Position numbers and translations under genes: made by a program
DNA from: Cinchona pubescens
Lineage: Eukaryota; Streptophyta; Magnoliopsida; Gentianales; Rubiaceae
Length of the DNA: 64,000 nt
Direction: 5' to 3'
NCBI GenBank assembly: GCA_025175665.1
Contig: JANKKI010000488.1
Span: forward strand, 558,001-622,000
Notes under the pieces: generated by a model
Seen by the model: only the letters and a program-made list of their open reading frames with translations
The model's database searches: none
Told to the model about the DNA's origin: nothing
Shown: piece after piece, positions 49,302 through 61,889 of the stretch
How positions within the stretch are numbered: position 1 is the stretch's first letter
How the letters are laid out: every line of letters starts with the position of its first letter

Positions 49302-50251
49302 TGTTGGCCCTAATAAGCAACCTAAGAGGGGGTGAATTAGGTTATCTTTAAGAAGTACCTTTTTATGTGCTTAATAGAAATTCAAACTTAATGCACCAAA
49401 TGAAAACTTAAGCACAAATGAATACAATAGATATTCAACAATTTAAGCTTAAAGAACAAATAAGAATATTGAGATTAAGAGAATCAAACCAAACTCCCTA
49501 GCTTCTCAAGCTTGGAGCTTGCAACTACAAAGAGCTTCTTACAAGGCAACTACCAAGTTCACAACTTGAAGTTCAGCCCCTAAAAGTCTCTTCAAAGTAG
49601 GTGAGACAATAACCTCTTGTACACAAATGAGGATCACTCTTGCTCACACTAATTTCCTTTAGTTGAGCCAAGAGTTTTACACTCACAACCTCCCTTTGTT
49701 ACAATTGTTATCTCTCCACTCTTTCACTTGAAGAACTCTTACACTTCTAAGCTCTTTTCTCACTACCTACACTATTACAACACTTGTACCCACTATTTGT
49801 CCCAAATAGCTCAATTGAATTATTTGTAATCAATGTAGAAGTCTCTTTTTCTTAAATCAGATTAGGGGCATTTAAAGTAAAAATCATTATCAGCAACCAA
49901 TAAATTCCCAACGGCTATTTTCATTTCTTGGAAAACTAGTCGTTGGACCTTCAGACGGTATATGCAGCACGAGTGCGTCCGAACTGCGTCCGTTCTTGAT
50001 GGTATTCGTTCAGACGTCCGAGGATGCGTCCAATCGAACAGGTATCTTTTGGCGCAAATGATCGGACGTTGTTCTGCTGTCTCTTATACACATCTAGATG
50101 TGTATAAGAGACAGTATTTATTGTCATTCTTGTTTTGATCGGACGACAAAATTTGCGTCCGAACAGACCTGTTTTTCTGCACACTTGTTATCAAACCATT
50201 AGTATGATTTGGTCATCATCAAAACATGATTAACATAACTGGGGTTCAACA
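49302..50251 (-). repeat. 5' LTR of the nested element, with embedded adapter
   Basis: It starts TGTTGGCCCTAATAAGC and ends GGGGTTCAACA. A perfect adapter palindrome (50077-50114) interrupts its GGACG/CGTCC repeat region. The left LTR has ordinary sequence at the equivalent position, so bases were probably lost or replaced here. Confidence 0.93.
50077..50114. other. Perfect 38-bp mate-pair junction adapter
   Basis: CTGTCTCTTATACACATCT is followed directly by its exact reverse complement. This is the complete Nextera mate-pair circularisation junction, inside the right LTR of the nested element. Confidence 0.98.
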
Positions 50252-50256
50252 AATCT

Positions 50257-52360
50257 GTTTTCATAAGCAATGGTCTAGATATTGATTGGAGGCATTTGAT
50301 TAACAATTCTTGATGTGTAAGACCATTTAGAGTATGAACATATTCTTTAGGATATTCAATAAATATCATCAGATGCCTGATATTCACCAGTATTATCAAG
50401 ACAAATTTTTTTGATTGCATAATCTGGAAATTGTGCTCATAATCAATGTAATTATTTGAGTGAGCAATCTCAAAAACTTCAAGTTGTGAGTCGATAACAA
50501 GTACACGTTACTATCTAGCAGATGCATCTATCAAAATTATAAAATATCTAAATGGTACACATGAAAAGCGAGTGACATATATCTCACCCTTATTTCATTC
50601 CAGAAATGCAGGGTATTAAATCCCTATTTTAACTGGTGATTATTGTAATAACTAATTTTTCTTGAGAACAAGCAACAAAAGAGAATTCATTGAATTGAAA
50701 AATCTTTTGGTTTTCTAATGGATGTCCATGTGAATTCTCAATAATTTTTACGCATCATAATTGACTCGGGATGGTCTAACTAGTCATTGCCAAATAATAA
50801 AGTATTTGAATATAAATTCACTCGTTTCACTATAATATGTATTTCAATTATACTAATAATATATGTATAGTATAGACCAAAAGGAAAGACATGCAACTTT
50901 TTCATAACATATTTCTTTCCTAATGATATCATTTTCGGTGGATATCTTTAAACCTTAATAAATTTCTTCGAGATTTAGTAGAGAATAGTGCAGTATTTAT
51001 AACAAATTTTGTTCCTTCAAGGAGAAATATATTTTCTCTATCGGAACCTTCAATTAATTTTGCATTATCACTTATGGTGTTAACATTTGTTTCTCCCATC
51101 TTCAGGTGGGAAAAATATTTCTTACTTTTGAGTATCATATGTATATATTGTTGCACTGTTAGAGGCATATATCCTCATATCTGATCTACATTTGAATGTA
51201 TATCCATAAAAAATAAATATAATAATAAAGTAATATAAGATAACAAATTGATGCAAAAGAACATGACATATAGAATTTTAAAACTATAATGAAGTCATGC
51301 TAAATATCATGATATTTTCTTTTTTAGATCTTTTTCATCATCAATCAAATGATCAATATTTCTTTCAAGAAAGAAACCAATAGCACAATGACCATGGTCA
51401 AGATTATTATAAAGAAAACCTGTTTCTATGACTTTCTCTTTGCTTTTCAATAATTCTTGATAAAGTTCAACAAGGTACTTTGGCGTACGATAGGCACGTA
51501 ACCAATGATTTTTCATGTTATAACGATAACATTTATTTCTATATTATTATTCTGTCAGTTTTTATCTTTATCTTTTACCTTTTCACTATTCTACCACTTC
51601 TGGTTGTGAGATGTAGTACTACAATTAGAGTAGTGTTTACTGATAACTATCATGAATATTTTGGTTTCTATGATCACCACGTCCACAAGTACTATTTAAA
51701 CTTTTGTCACATTCACTTCGGGGAATGAAGTATAATTAATTGGAAATTCATTTGAGTAATATTTCATTATTTTATTCAATCACAAGAAGACATGAGAGTT
51801 GGATATTTTCTAAAACTCTTTGCCTGTATTGGTTCTTCATACAATGAGCATATTTGAGGCAATTTTCATAGAGAATATTTTCTCTAATATGTACTCATCA
51901 ATAATCCATATAATTTTCTTCATAAATCTGCTGGATCTTTTAACTAGAAAAATTTTATCTTTCAGGGATATAATGATAAAAACATGGATAATGTTTAGCC
52001 TTACTTGGATATAGTATTTTGCCTTTTCTGATTTTGTTTCTAGGATACGTGGAATTCGAATGGATTTTAACATCCAAATCAAGATAGATAGTTCTTGCCC
52101 TGTATCTTATACAATAAATTCAAGTTTGATAATAGACTTGACATGAGAAATTAATCAACATAAATCTCTTAATATTATGTTGATAGAATTGAAAATATAA
52201 AAACAAAAGATAGAAATAAAGATGCTGTCTCTTATCTTTAAATCATACTTGGCTGTGATAATTAAAATTCTACGTATCTTCGTCATGTTGAAAGTTCTAC
52301 GTACCTTTGTTGTGTTGATTTAAAATTCAACTCAGTTGGTCAGAGAATTTTTCTCGTGCT
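50257..52360 (-). pseudogene. Copia gag, protease and integrase remnant
   Basis: Minus-strand fragments include a gag block HWLRAYRTPKYLVELYQE (51500-51440), a protease-region block with NTALFSTKSRRNLLRFKDI (51000-50940), and an integrase block with GLTHQELLIKCLQSISRPLL (about 50330-50270). They belong to the outer Copia element, whose coding sequence is cut by the nested insertion at 50257/46217. Broken adapter pieces occur at about 52101-52113 and 52225-52236. Confidence 0.7.
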
Positions 52361-52367
52361 GTTAACG

Positions 52368-52710
52368 TGTTATAAAACTAAGTTAAGATTATTAACCTTG
52401 ACTACAAAACTAACTAATGTAAGAAATTTATAAGTATAGACAATAGAAAAACAGATAGAGAAATAATAGAAAATTCTCCAATATTCTATATTATCAACTT
52501 CTATTGGTATTCCAATTGACTTACAAATGAGGTACGAAAACCTCCTATTTATAGTGTTACAAGATAGGAGATTCAAGAAAAAAAATACTTAATATGATAC
52601 ATGAATCACGGGAATTAATAAGCCTTTACATAATTCAAGGAGATGAATATCAAATTAACCGATGTGTTTGGGAAGATGAATGGACATCCACCTTTATAAA
52701 ATTCATATGA
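52368..52710 (-). repeat. 5' LTR of the outer Copia element
   Basis: This 343-bp copy starts TGTTATAAAACTAAG and ends TTCATATGA, so its terminal CA is mutated. The following GCATT is the target duplication. Confidence 0.9.
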
Positions 52711-52715
52711 GCATT

Positions 52716-53393
52716 AGTATATTAAGTAATTGTTGGAAAACTTGTTTATTTCCCGTACTTATTTAACACTTCAGTTTATTCTGCGTTTGGTTTCTTATCA
52801 TTGGAATTGAATTGGAATAACAATTTTGTTTACTTGTAAATCTCTAAATTGTAACTGCTAAAATTTTGAAATTCATCTGTTTGGCAAATGAGTAGATTTG
52901 ACATAAAATTCATTTATAATTCTAAATTCTTTGTTTGGATTGGACAATGATTCATGTGAAATTAGAATTGCATATATTTGGATTTGCCCGGAATTTTGGA
53001 AAGCCTATTCGCACAAACTTTTTAATTACTATGTGAAAATCTTTATAATACGTTAACTACTGTAGCATCACATTAAGAAGCTCGTTACCAAAATTACGAA
53101 TAAAAAATGTAGAAAATGGCAAAAATTTTGAAAAAAATGCTAGTCCACAATATTAACTTAATACTTGCCACATAGTAATTTCTAATACCGATTTTATGGG
53201 TTGATATATCATGAAATGTCATTAATGAAATGAAAACTCCTTAAACTAAGATTTATAACAAAATCACAAAAATGTAAACAAATAATTTTTATTTTAATCA
53301 AGAAAAAAATTCTTAAATGTTATAAACAATAGAATCTTATTCATGTAAAACCAAATTGTATATCAGTTATTTCAAATTCCAACATAGCATGGG
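52716..53393. other. AT-rich spacer between two LTR elements
   Basis: I recognise no gene. The stretch has phrases common in plant MITEs (GGAATTGAATTGGAATAACA near 52805) but no clear terminal inverted repeat. Confidence 0.45.
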
Positions 53394-55134
53394 TGTTCGG
53401 CAAATATTGGGTAGGTGATTTATACACAAGTAATAAAAATAACCCTATTCAAAACCTGTACGACGTAGGTTTGTAGGTTAGTGGTGAGTGGTGTCGTTCT
53501 CTCGAAGATTGATCAGTGATTACTAGACTAAACGAGCCGTTACACTAGTTAAACAATTGAAAAGGGGTGAATTCTTACTCTACCAAAGCAAATAAAGGTT
53601 CACAATTAAAGAAATACTAAATTGATCTAGGAAACAATTAAAGTACCACTAACTCAACTAGAAATCACAAAAAACAATAAGCACATATAGAAGCATATTT
53701 ACCTAAAAAGGCAACAATAGAAATGCAAGAGACATTAAAAGATGGAATTGAATTAAGGATTAGAGCTATCTCTACCAAAGCATGAAATATATGCTAAGAT
53801 ACTAGAATGAACTATCATACTAAAAAAAGAAGAAGCAAATATAAGAAATAAAATAGGCATTTTATGATATAAAGTCTATAATAAAGAGCAAATTAAATCT
53901 AAACTAGTGAACAACTAAACTAACACTAGCACTAAACTACTCTATCAATTAGGGAAGCAATTAAAATAATAACTAAGAAGGTAAGGAATTAATTGACCCT
54001 AAAGCATAACAAGAATAATTACTACCCTAAGAAAGCACATAAATGTCAACTAACCTAATGATTGAGAATTAGTGTGGTAATATGAAAGAATTTATCAGAA
54101 ATAAAAAATCTTATTCGAGGTGCTAAGATGTTCTTCATTTTTTTTTATTATTTTGGGAAATAAATTGAAATGCAAGATTGCCAGATTTGGGTTAATGATT
54201 GAGCTATAAAACTAGATTTAATGAAAACCTATGACTAAATGAAGCTTAGAAAGTAGGAAAAACAAGGTTTAAAGTAAGATTAAGTACTAAAGATGAAGAT
54301 TTAAACTAGAACTACGAAGAGATGAAAACTTATCCAAACTAAAATGCAAGAAAGATAAAGAGAAAATAAGAGATAATTGATATCAAATGAAAGAGAATTA
54401 AAAGTCCATTAAATTGAAAGTAAAAGCTAGAATTTTTACTACTAAAATTAAGCTACAATTAGAGTTTTAAAATGACAGTAAAATGAAGTACTTGACAAGA
54501 CTATACTATGGAGGCTAACTGCACTATTCTACACCTACGACTATGTGTTTGTAGGTGTGTTTCTTAGGGTAATTTCAGAAGTCTTCTTGTCAAAGTGATG
54601 ACTTTTTGTCATCAATCACGGTCACCACTTTCCATATAAAAATTTAGTGACCATAGTTCTTGAAGGTTTCTCATTTTAGTTTGGAAACTGAGATTGTCAA
54701 ATTTGTTCTTTGGATTTCTTGACTGCGGTTGTTACATCTTGAAGTTGAAGTAGTGGAAACCATGGTTGTGAGTTTCTTGACTTAGATTCATTGACCGCGG
54801 TTGTGAAGCTGTTGACCGGACTTTGACTTTGTCTTCTATTTCTAATTAATTACACTCCAGTCTTTGGCCTCTTTCATTCTTCAACTTACAACAAACTTCC
54901 AAAATTACCTATACAAAACACACCACAATTTTTAAATTAAAATGCTCCTAATATCAATTAAATCCATTTTGGTTCATAATTCTACCAAAAATCCTAATAT
55001 TAAGCTAAGTTCCTAAATTTACTACTAGGTACGAATTCTGAACAAAAACACACAAAACTAATCCGAATAGGACTAACATGGTCAAAATTGCATAGGAATT
55101 AAGTGTAAAATAACTCTATGTAATAGAGTTATCA
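53394..55134 (-). repeat. Putative 3' LTR of the gypsy element
   Basis: Read on the minus strand the segment starts TGATAACTCTATTACATAGA, is directly preceded by a purine-rich tract (AGGTTCAGGGGTG), and ends near ATTTGCCGAACA, giving TG/CA termini and about 1.74 kb. The partner LTR lies outside the window, so the far boundary (53394) and the target duplication cannot be confirmed. Confidence 0.6.
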
Positions 55135-57240
55135 CACCCCTGAACCTAACGTTTTGCTAATACCAAACAAAACGAGAAAGAAAAAGAACTAACACCACTA
55201 ATTGAAATGAAAGCGGATTGACAAGGGGACTAGAAAGCATTAAAGCATGAGAAAACAGTGAGTTAACTCAACAAACTAAACATGTTTCATCACTTGCTAA
55301 GTTTGAAAAATAAGACTAATTCCAGATGCAAGTCTCATGTTGACAATTGAAGTATTAAGAGAATGCCAATTCAATTCCAAGTGCTATGTGATCAAGAGTA
55401 AATAAATCGAATTTTTCAAAAATCGACTTCAAGTATAGAAAGATCATTAAGACTTGCTTTGAGAAGTACTCGAATGCAAGTGAACATGCAAGGATGTTTA
55501 TGGATACCATAAGACTTATTTAAGAACAATAGTCAAAGCAATGCGTCACTCCATTAATCTCTAAGTCTTATAGCGTAGATTAAGGATCCCATAGGATTTT
55601 CCAAACTTGTAATATAAGATATAGGTGAAGATGGGATAAAATTGGGTAAAAGTGGCTCAATATCACCTTAGTCAATCATGACAAACTTTAGGACCTTAAC
55701 CCTTGAACAAAAATCCCCACAAACATTATATTTGAACCCATTCTCATTTGAAGTACCGGAACATTATCTATGTCGGTGAAGATAATATTTGTCTCTTTAT
55801 TACATAATTATGTGCAACAATGCAGCTATTTAAATACAAGAAAGGATCTGATTTTTATTTTTTTTATTTTTTTTGATACGACAAAAAAATATCAACTCTA
55901 TTGTGTCTAATTGCATAAAGGAAATTGAGAAAAAATTTAAGCATTGATAGTTCAATAAAATAGAAAGTGTGCAACTTCCAACTTCATTCCATCATATTAT
56001 TTGAGACAACTTGACAACTTGGGTCCTAATTGGACAAGGTGATGGGACAAAGAAATGATAAATCCATATAGAGAAGTGGCTCAATTGTGTGTTTGTCAAA
56101 GAATGAAGGTTTAAAGACTTAAACAAGGACACTAGGGATATAATAGATTTTCGGGTAGGTTATTTGGCTCAAACGGTCCAAAGAAACACCTAGGTCATTT
56201 CCAAAATCTAGCTTTGTGGCAAATGGAGTGTTCATGCTACCTTAACTAATTTCCCTAAACCAAACCTTACTAGCCTACAAAACATCCTACAATGTAAGTC
56301 ATGCAAAATGACTAAAGATGCTTAAAACATTTTTTTTTCTACATTATCTACCAAATTTCAAGAACTTCAATGTATTTAGACTCAATCAACTAAGAAATAT
56401 GTATGTGGCATTCAACAAATACTTGCCATCAAAATAGAGCTTATCATCTAAACTAGCCAAGAAAAATATTTTACATATAAGTGGTCAAACATTTGGAGAG
56501 TTTAAAAAGTTAAGGCCATTTGTACAAGTATGACAATCAAGTTCACCAATTAAATCCATTCGTTCCAAATATAAAAACCATAAAACATGCATAAAAGACA
56601 CCACCACACTTTCTATCTTATTGAAGTGATGAGTGCCACTCATCTAATCGCTCACCATTGAGTACAAGAAAGCCAAACTAACAACAAAATGTAAACGTAA
56701 AGATAAAATTCAAACTTAGAATATGCTGATAAGGCTTCCAAGAATCAATTATTCAATTAAACAAAAATAATAAAACCAAGGGTTGACTGTACCGAAATGG
56801 CCCAACGGTCACCATTTAAACCAAGCACTAGCCATGTTGAAGGGTCAAAACCCATAAGCATCTAAACTGGACCCCTCAACTAAAAACATTATTCTAAACC
56901 ATAACCATTAAAACTATGAGCAAGTGCTAAAGAAAACAAAAATAAATAGGAATATCATGGAAATGTATCTCTCTCTCAACCAAGCAAGCATAATAAAACA
57001 AAAGGGTGATGGGGGTAAAGCAATAAATAGATAAGGGGGGTGGGTCTTCTCAAGCTCATAAGGGGGTGTGGCCGTCTCAAAAATCTCTTCCTTTCTCGTC
57101 GTTGCCTTCTCTATAAGCTTTATCCATTCCATCGCTTGATGATTAAAGATTTTGGAATTATCTTATAGAGCTGTTTTATACACATCTTCGTCTCTTCGCG
57201 GTTACGGCTCACCATCGAGTAGAAGGATGGTTCACTTGGA
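55135..57240 (-). other. Non-coding 3' tract of the gypsy element
   Basis: This is AT-rich sequence between the 3' LTR and the coding remnants, with no frame or motif I recognise. A T-run with TTTTTTGATACGAC lies near 55855-55880. Confidence 0.5.
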
Positions 57241-57244
57241 GAGG

Positions 57245-57524
57245 TCCAAAATGTCATAGTGGAGGGGTACGAGGGTAGACCCATGTCTCGAGAGTGGTGG
57301 TCTTGAGGGCTTGGCCAAAGAGCATCATATTATTGTGGAGGGCCATGTGACTCCATGTCCAATAAGCGTGCAACTCCTCCCATTCATAATCCATCTGAGG
57401 GAAGTTTTATGTCAACAGATACCCCGTTGGCCAAGTGACACTCTGTGCTTATGGCAGTGCTTGAGGAGGTTCACCAGGTGTCATATCCACTGAGTTGTGC
57501 CTTCGAAACTCATTCAACATTTTA
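57245..57524 (-). pseudogene. Unrecognised coding-like remnant downstream of gypsy pol
   Basis: On the minus strand one frame stays open except for a few stops and has protein-like composition (MLNEFRRHNSVDMTPGEPPQ, then DYEWEELHAYWTWSHMALHN and TTTLETWVYPRTPP). Its place, after pol and before the 3' LTR, is where Athila elements carry an env-like or other extra open frame. I do not recognise the family, and no membrane segment is visible. Confidence 0.35.
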
Positions 57525-57529
57525 CGAAT

Positions 57530-59330
57530 ATAGGCACCATTGATTTTTTCTTTCAATAGCACCTCCTCGTCTCTATCCGTCTTGGGATAACCTATATCGA
57601 TACATAGCTCCGTGACAAGACCAGGAAAATAAAATGAAGGTTTTCTTGAATAGTGTTCTTCAGGAACTAATAGTAATTGTCTTGCCCAAATCTATACTTA
57701 GGTTTTCTAGAATCTCAAAAATTAAGCATGCCTTCTTGCTGCACAGCACTAAAAGTGGTAGCCTCCAAAATCTGACAACTAATAAAGTAAAATCAAATTT
57801 TGGGCAAAAGTTGCATGTGCTTCTTTTTGAATTCCAAAATTTTAGTTTTAGCATAATTATGATACTAATTCTGTTCCCCTTTGCAGAGCCGCAACCAAAT
57901 CTTAGCAAATGAGGTCCCCCAAAATCTGAAGGTTCATTAAATCTCCATAGCCACTACCTTTTATATTTGGAGTCTTAAAAATAGTGCATTGATTTTTAAT
58001 GGGCTAATATCTACCCCATTTCCCTCACTTAAACCTTTTCATTCTCCATACCACAAATATTTCAATGGAATTCCTTGACTAAATTTACATTGCCTACAAG
58101 GGTTTTTTCGGTAAAATTTAGCTAGATTCTCTCCTTTAACTGATTTCAATCTCTATTGAAAGTTCTCAGATTTCCCCCAAATTTTTGCTATATCAAAACT
58201 TTTTTCTTGAATTATATTATGTTTTCTATGTTTTCTATAAATCTTGGCAGCTTTGGCATTAACAAATAAGTTATCGTCAAAACTAGCATCGCCACTACCA
58301 CTGCCCGTTTTTTTTTTTTTTTACCGTCCAAAGCTATTGACATAACTTTTCCCTTTCCCTTTCCTTTATCTCTAGTCATGAGTACACAATTCAACAACTT
58401 TTTAACAAGAACAAGGGTATAAAAAAGGAGCAAGGAATCTCAATATGATGCAATAACCACAAATCCCAAAATTAGGAGGCAATGATTCACCACAAACAAT
58501 CACCAAAATTATGCTCAAAATTAACCCTACAGATTCTACATAGAATACTTGATGAATTGTAGCCACGAGAAAGGTTGGAACGAAATTACCGACAAATTAG
58601 GCCGAATCCAACGTCCTGTCTCTTATACACATCTAGATGTGTATAAGAGACAGGTAATTTAAATGAACTATGGAATAGTGATTTGGAAGTGATTTGGGAT
58701 GATTTGTAATGGAAAAGAGGGTTAAAGTAGGGAAAATTTTGGCTGGAGAGAAAAAAAAAATTGGGTAGGTTTTTTGAAAAATTTTGCCAAAAAATTATTT
58801 ATGCTGGGGATTGGATACTGCAGTTTTGAAAATTTGAACTGAAAATTGATAACTGTGGTATCTTGTAGCGACTAGGGTTTTTCGAAAAATGGCTTTAGTA
58901 ACTACGATCTCTTAAAATGGAGTTTTAAATTGGTTGTTGCAGTTTTGAACACCTCCTTTTGTTTTATTACTTGATTGTCATACTTGTAAAAATGAGCCTA
59001 CAGTTTCCATCATTTCCTCCATATGTTTTTTCACTCTAAACACCAGTGATGACTGCAGTTTCCATTTTTAGGTTTGTATACACATTGACCACAGTTGTCA
59101 ATACATAGAAAATTTTCTTTCAAATCATCATGCCAAGAACCGTGGTTGTCAAAACGCAATTAAATTCCTAGAAAGTTAAGAGATTTGAAAACCGCGATTG
59201 TGAGATGTTAAAAACTGCAACTTTGAACACTTAGAAAAAATTCTAAACATTTTTGCATTGATGACTGTGGTTTCAAATTTTTAAGCGTTGAAAATGCAAA
59301 CCGCAATAAATAAGACTTGGAGTCTTGGCT
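57530..59330 (-). other. Gypsy 3' tract with repeated short motif
   Basis: No frame is supported. The tract holds a perfect adapter palindrome at 58616-58653 and many variants of a short motif resembling GACCGCGGTTGTSA (for example near 58852, 59053, 59088, 59135, 59191 and 59264). The same motif occurs in the putative LTR near 54721, 54759 and 54793. Confidence 0.5.
58616..58653. other. Perfect 38-bp mate-pair junction adapter
   Basis: Both exact 19-base mosaic ends are joined head to head, with no errors. The sequences left and right need not be adjacent in the genome. Confidence 0.98.
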
Positions 59331-60052
59331 CGAATTTGGTATGTGAGATCAAGTTATGGTAAGATGAATGGTTTCCTATTCTTCTTCAATCATTCCTCCA
59401 AAGCAAGGTTTCTCAACCAATGACCATTCACTTTGAAAGTTTCCTCACCTCCCTTCAATTCTACCTCTCCATGTGGAAATACTTGCACCACTTCAAAGGT
59501 ACCACTCTACCTTGACTTAAGGTTTCCTGAAAAATAGCTTGAGGCAGGAATTGTAAAGCAATATCATATCTCCAACCTTGAACTTTGTTCTTGAAATATG
59601 TTTGTCGTGTCAAATCTTTGTTCTCTCTTTGTAGATCACGGAGTTCTAATTGGCTTCCCTTTTAAACTCGCCAAACTCATTCAAATTCAATAGCCTCTTC
59701 TCGGTAGCTCATAAGAGATTATCATTTTTTATTGTCCAAAATACCCGGTGTTCTAACTCTACTGGGAGGTGGCAAGCTTTTCCAAAACCATCCAATGTGG
59801 TGACAACCCAATAGGGGTTTTGAAGGTGGCTCTAGACACCCAAAGCACATCATATAATTTCTACGCCTAATCCTTCCCAGAGTTATTGACCGTCTTCTCC
59901 AATGTCCTCTTGATTTCCTGAGATTGGAGACTTCTACTTTTCCTGAAGTTTAGGGATCGTAGGCCAAAGTAAATTTGTGCTTCACCCTATATTTGGCCAT
60001 CAAAGCTTCAAATTGGGCGTTCTTAAAGTGAGTTCCTCGATCACTTATAATG
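59330..60052 (-). pseudogene. Gypsy integrase C-terminal part
   Basis: Minus-strand fragments include a core block DRGTHFKNAQFEALMAKY (about 60045-59990), a YRLV/LPPSRVEH-type block near 59790-59740, KERTK..DKHIF near 59615-59590, and a terminal FPHGEVELKGGEETFKVNGH-like block near 59475-59415. These are the end of the integrase core and its C-terminal domain. The N-terminal part lies beyond the LINE, at 61906 and above. Confidence 0.8.
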
Positions 60053-60068
60053 GCACGAGGAACTCTAA

Positions 60069-61889
60069 AAACAAACAAACCAAGCCTTAATCCCACAAAG
60101 TAGGGTCTACTGCATGAATCCTGCTATGCCATTGTGCTCTGTCATGAAACATATCTTCTTCAATTCCTAGATGGGCTATATCTTTCTTACAAATTACCTA
60201 CCAAGTCCTTTTCGGTCTTCCCTTACTCCTCTTATGTTGACTACTCTCTCTAAAATCTACTTGCCTGACAGGCGCTTCTATTGGTCGTCTTAACACATGA
60301 CCTAACCATCTTAAGCGTGTTTCTCTATCTTCTCATCAATAGATGCTACTCCAATCTTCTCACGAAAATGCTCATTGCGTATATTGTCCATCCTACTGTA
60401 CCCACACATCTATCTTAACATTCGCACTTTATGCTACTCTCATCTTTTGCTCATGTGTGTAATTCACTGCCAACACTCAGACACATAAAGCATCGCTGTC
60501 CTAATTGCCGTCCTATAAAATTTGTCCTTAAGTCATAAGGAATTTTACGGTCGCATTATATTCCTAATACCATTCTCCATTTAGTCCAACCTACTTGTAT
60601 CTGATGTGTAACACTCGATCTATACCACCATCACTCTGAAGAATTGATTCTAAATACTTAAAATTTTCACTTATGGGTATCCCTTGATCTCTGATACCAA
60701 CCCCTATTCTATTCCTACATGCACCATTGCTAAACTTAAATTTCACATATTTTATTTTTGATCTACTAATTCTAAAACCTTTTGCCTCAACAATCTCTCT
60801 CCAAACCTCGAGTTTAGCATTAATCCCTGTTTCATTTACTAAAATAATGTCATCTGCAAATAACATACACTATAGTTTTTCCTCCTGCACGTGCCTTGTA
60901 ATTTCATCTATGACTAATGCAAATAGATAAGGACAGACACTTAGAGTTGAACCTTGGTATAAACCTATATTTATAAAGAACTCTCGTGTCAACCCTCCGG
61001 TGTTCTCACTCTTGTAAAGACATCCCTATACATCTCCTTTATTGATTTTGCATATATATATATATATATAGATGCTAATATAATTCCTCTTTTTTCTAAA
61101 ATTCCACATAACTTCTCTAAGCACTCTATCGTATGCCTTTTCAAGATCAATAAAAGTCATATGTAAATCATTTTCCTGATCACGGTATCTCTCAGTAAGT
61201 CTTCTTAAGAGATGTATGACTGTAATAGTCAATTTCCCTGGCATGAAACAAAACCGATTATTTGACACCTCAGTCTCGTTTCTTAACATTCTTTCTATCA
61301 CCCTCTCTCAAAGTTTCATCGTATGGCTCATTAACTTAATACCTCTGTAATTCGCACAATTTTGTATATCCCCTTTATTTTTGAATATGGGTATGAGAGT
61401 ACTCTTCTTCTACTGTCCAGGCATCTTTCTACTTTATCCTGTCTTCAAAGCCTCCTCCACCTCTGATTCCTGAATCCTTCAATAATACATTACCTTTTTA
61501 TACTCCTCAGACTTAGCTAACTCTCCTAAAGTGACATCGTCTCCATTGGGTTCATTGAATAGTCGATGGAAGTATATCTCCCGCCTTTCCTTCTCATCTC
61601 TTACTAGCACCTTATTATTTTCATCCTTGATGCACTTGACTTGGGTTAAGTCCTTCATCCTATGGGCTCTTGCTTTTGCAATTTTATAAATATCTCGCTC
61701 CCCCTCCTTAGATTCTAATTTTTGGTAAAAGCTTCACTTACAGCCTATTTTGCCTCCTTTATCTTTGCCTGTATCAAGTTTTTTTAGCATAGCCGGTCCC
61801 AAACTTGGGTAAAGAAAGAGGGTTGTGTTGGATCGACAGTTTTAGCATAAAGCTTTGTCAATCTTATGAGATGAATCCACTACGATATT
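60069..61889 (-). mobile_element. RTE-type LINE, copy 2, inserted in gypsy integrase
   Basis: This 1821-bp insertion is flanked by an exact 16-bp target duplication GCACGAGGAACTCTAA (60053-60068 and 61890-61905), typical of target-primed reverse transcription. Minus-strand coding includes FCFMPGKLTITVIHLLRRLT and FIDLEKAYDRVLREVMW (61260-61110), MLFADDIILV with the FADD polymerase motif (60866), and a 3' block QWHSRIHAVDP leading to a GGGATTAAGGCTTGGTTTGT tail. It lacks the endonuclease region, so it is 5'-truncated. It is much better preserved than copy 1 at 17412-19085. A TATATA run interrupts the frame near 61053-61070. Confidence 0.93.

Larger units (their letters stand above)
46218..50251 (-). 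mobile_element. Nested gag-only LTR retrotransposon (TR-GAG-like)
   Basis: This element of 4034 bp is flanked by an exact AATCT target duplication (46213-46217 and 50252-50256) inside the outer Copia. LTRs are 46218-47184 (967 bp) and 49302-50251 (950 bp). On the minus strand a tRNA-Met-like primer site (GGTATCAAGC, beside 49302) and a polypurine tract (CAGGGGGTATG, beside 47184) are in place. The 2117-bp interior encodes only Copia-type gag with a zinc knuckle; no protease, integrase or reverse transcriptase is present. Such gag-only elements are known in plants as TR-GAG and rely on enzymes supplied by other elements. The solo LTR at 20887-22018 is the same family. Confidence 0.92.
43271..52710 (-). 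mobile_element. Copia LTR retrotransposon interrupted by a nested element
   Basis: Two LTRs of about 345 bp (43271-43616 and 52368-52710) are flanked by an exact 5-bp target duplication GCATT (43266-43270 and 52711-52715). Removing the nested element (46218-50251 plus one AATCT) leaves about 5.4 kb, the usual size of a Copia element. On the minus strand a primer-binding-site-like segment follows the right LTR (CGTTAACAGCACGAG), and the polypurine tract AAGGGGGAG directly precedes the left LTR. Coding remnants read gag, protease and integrase (52360-50257), then reverse transcriptase and RNase H (46217-43620), for example EIYSPVVDAITIRYLI near 45110-45060. Stops and indels are frequent, so it is dead. 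Confidence 0.92.

Noticed and set aside
1187..58653. The recurring 38-bp palindrome as a natural MITE, transposon end or regulatory palindrome
   Set aside because: It is identical to the artificial Nextera mate-pair junction (two Tn5 mosaic ends). It interrupts a coding exon and an LTR and has no target duplications.
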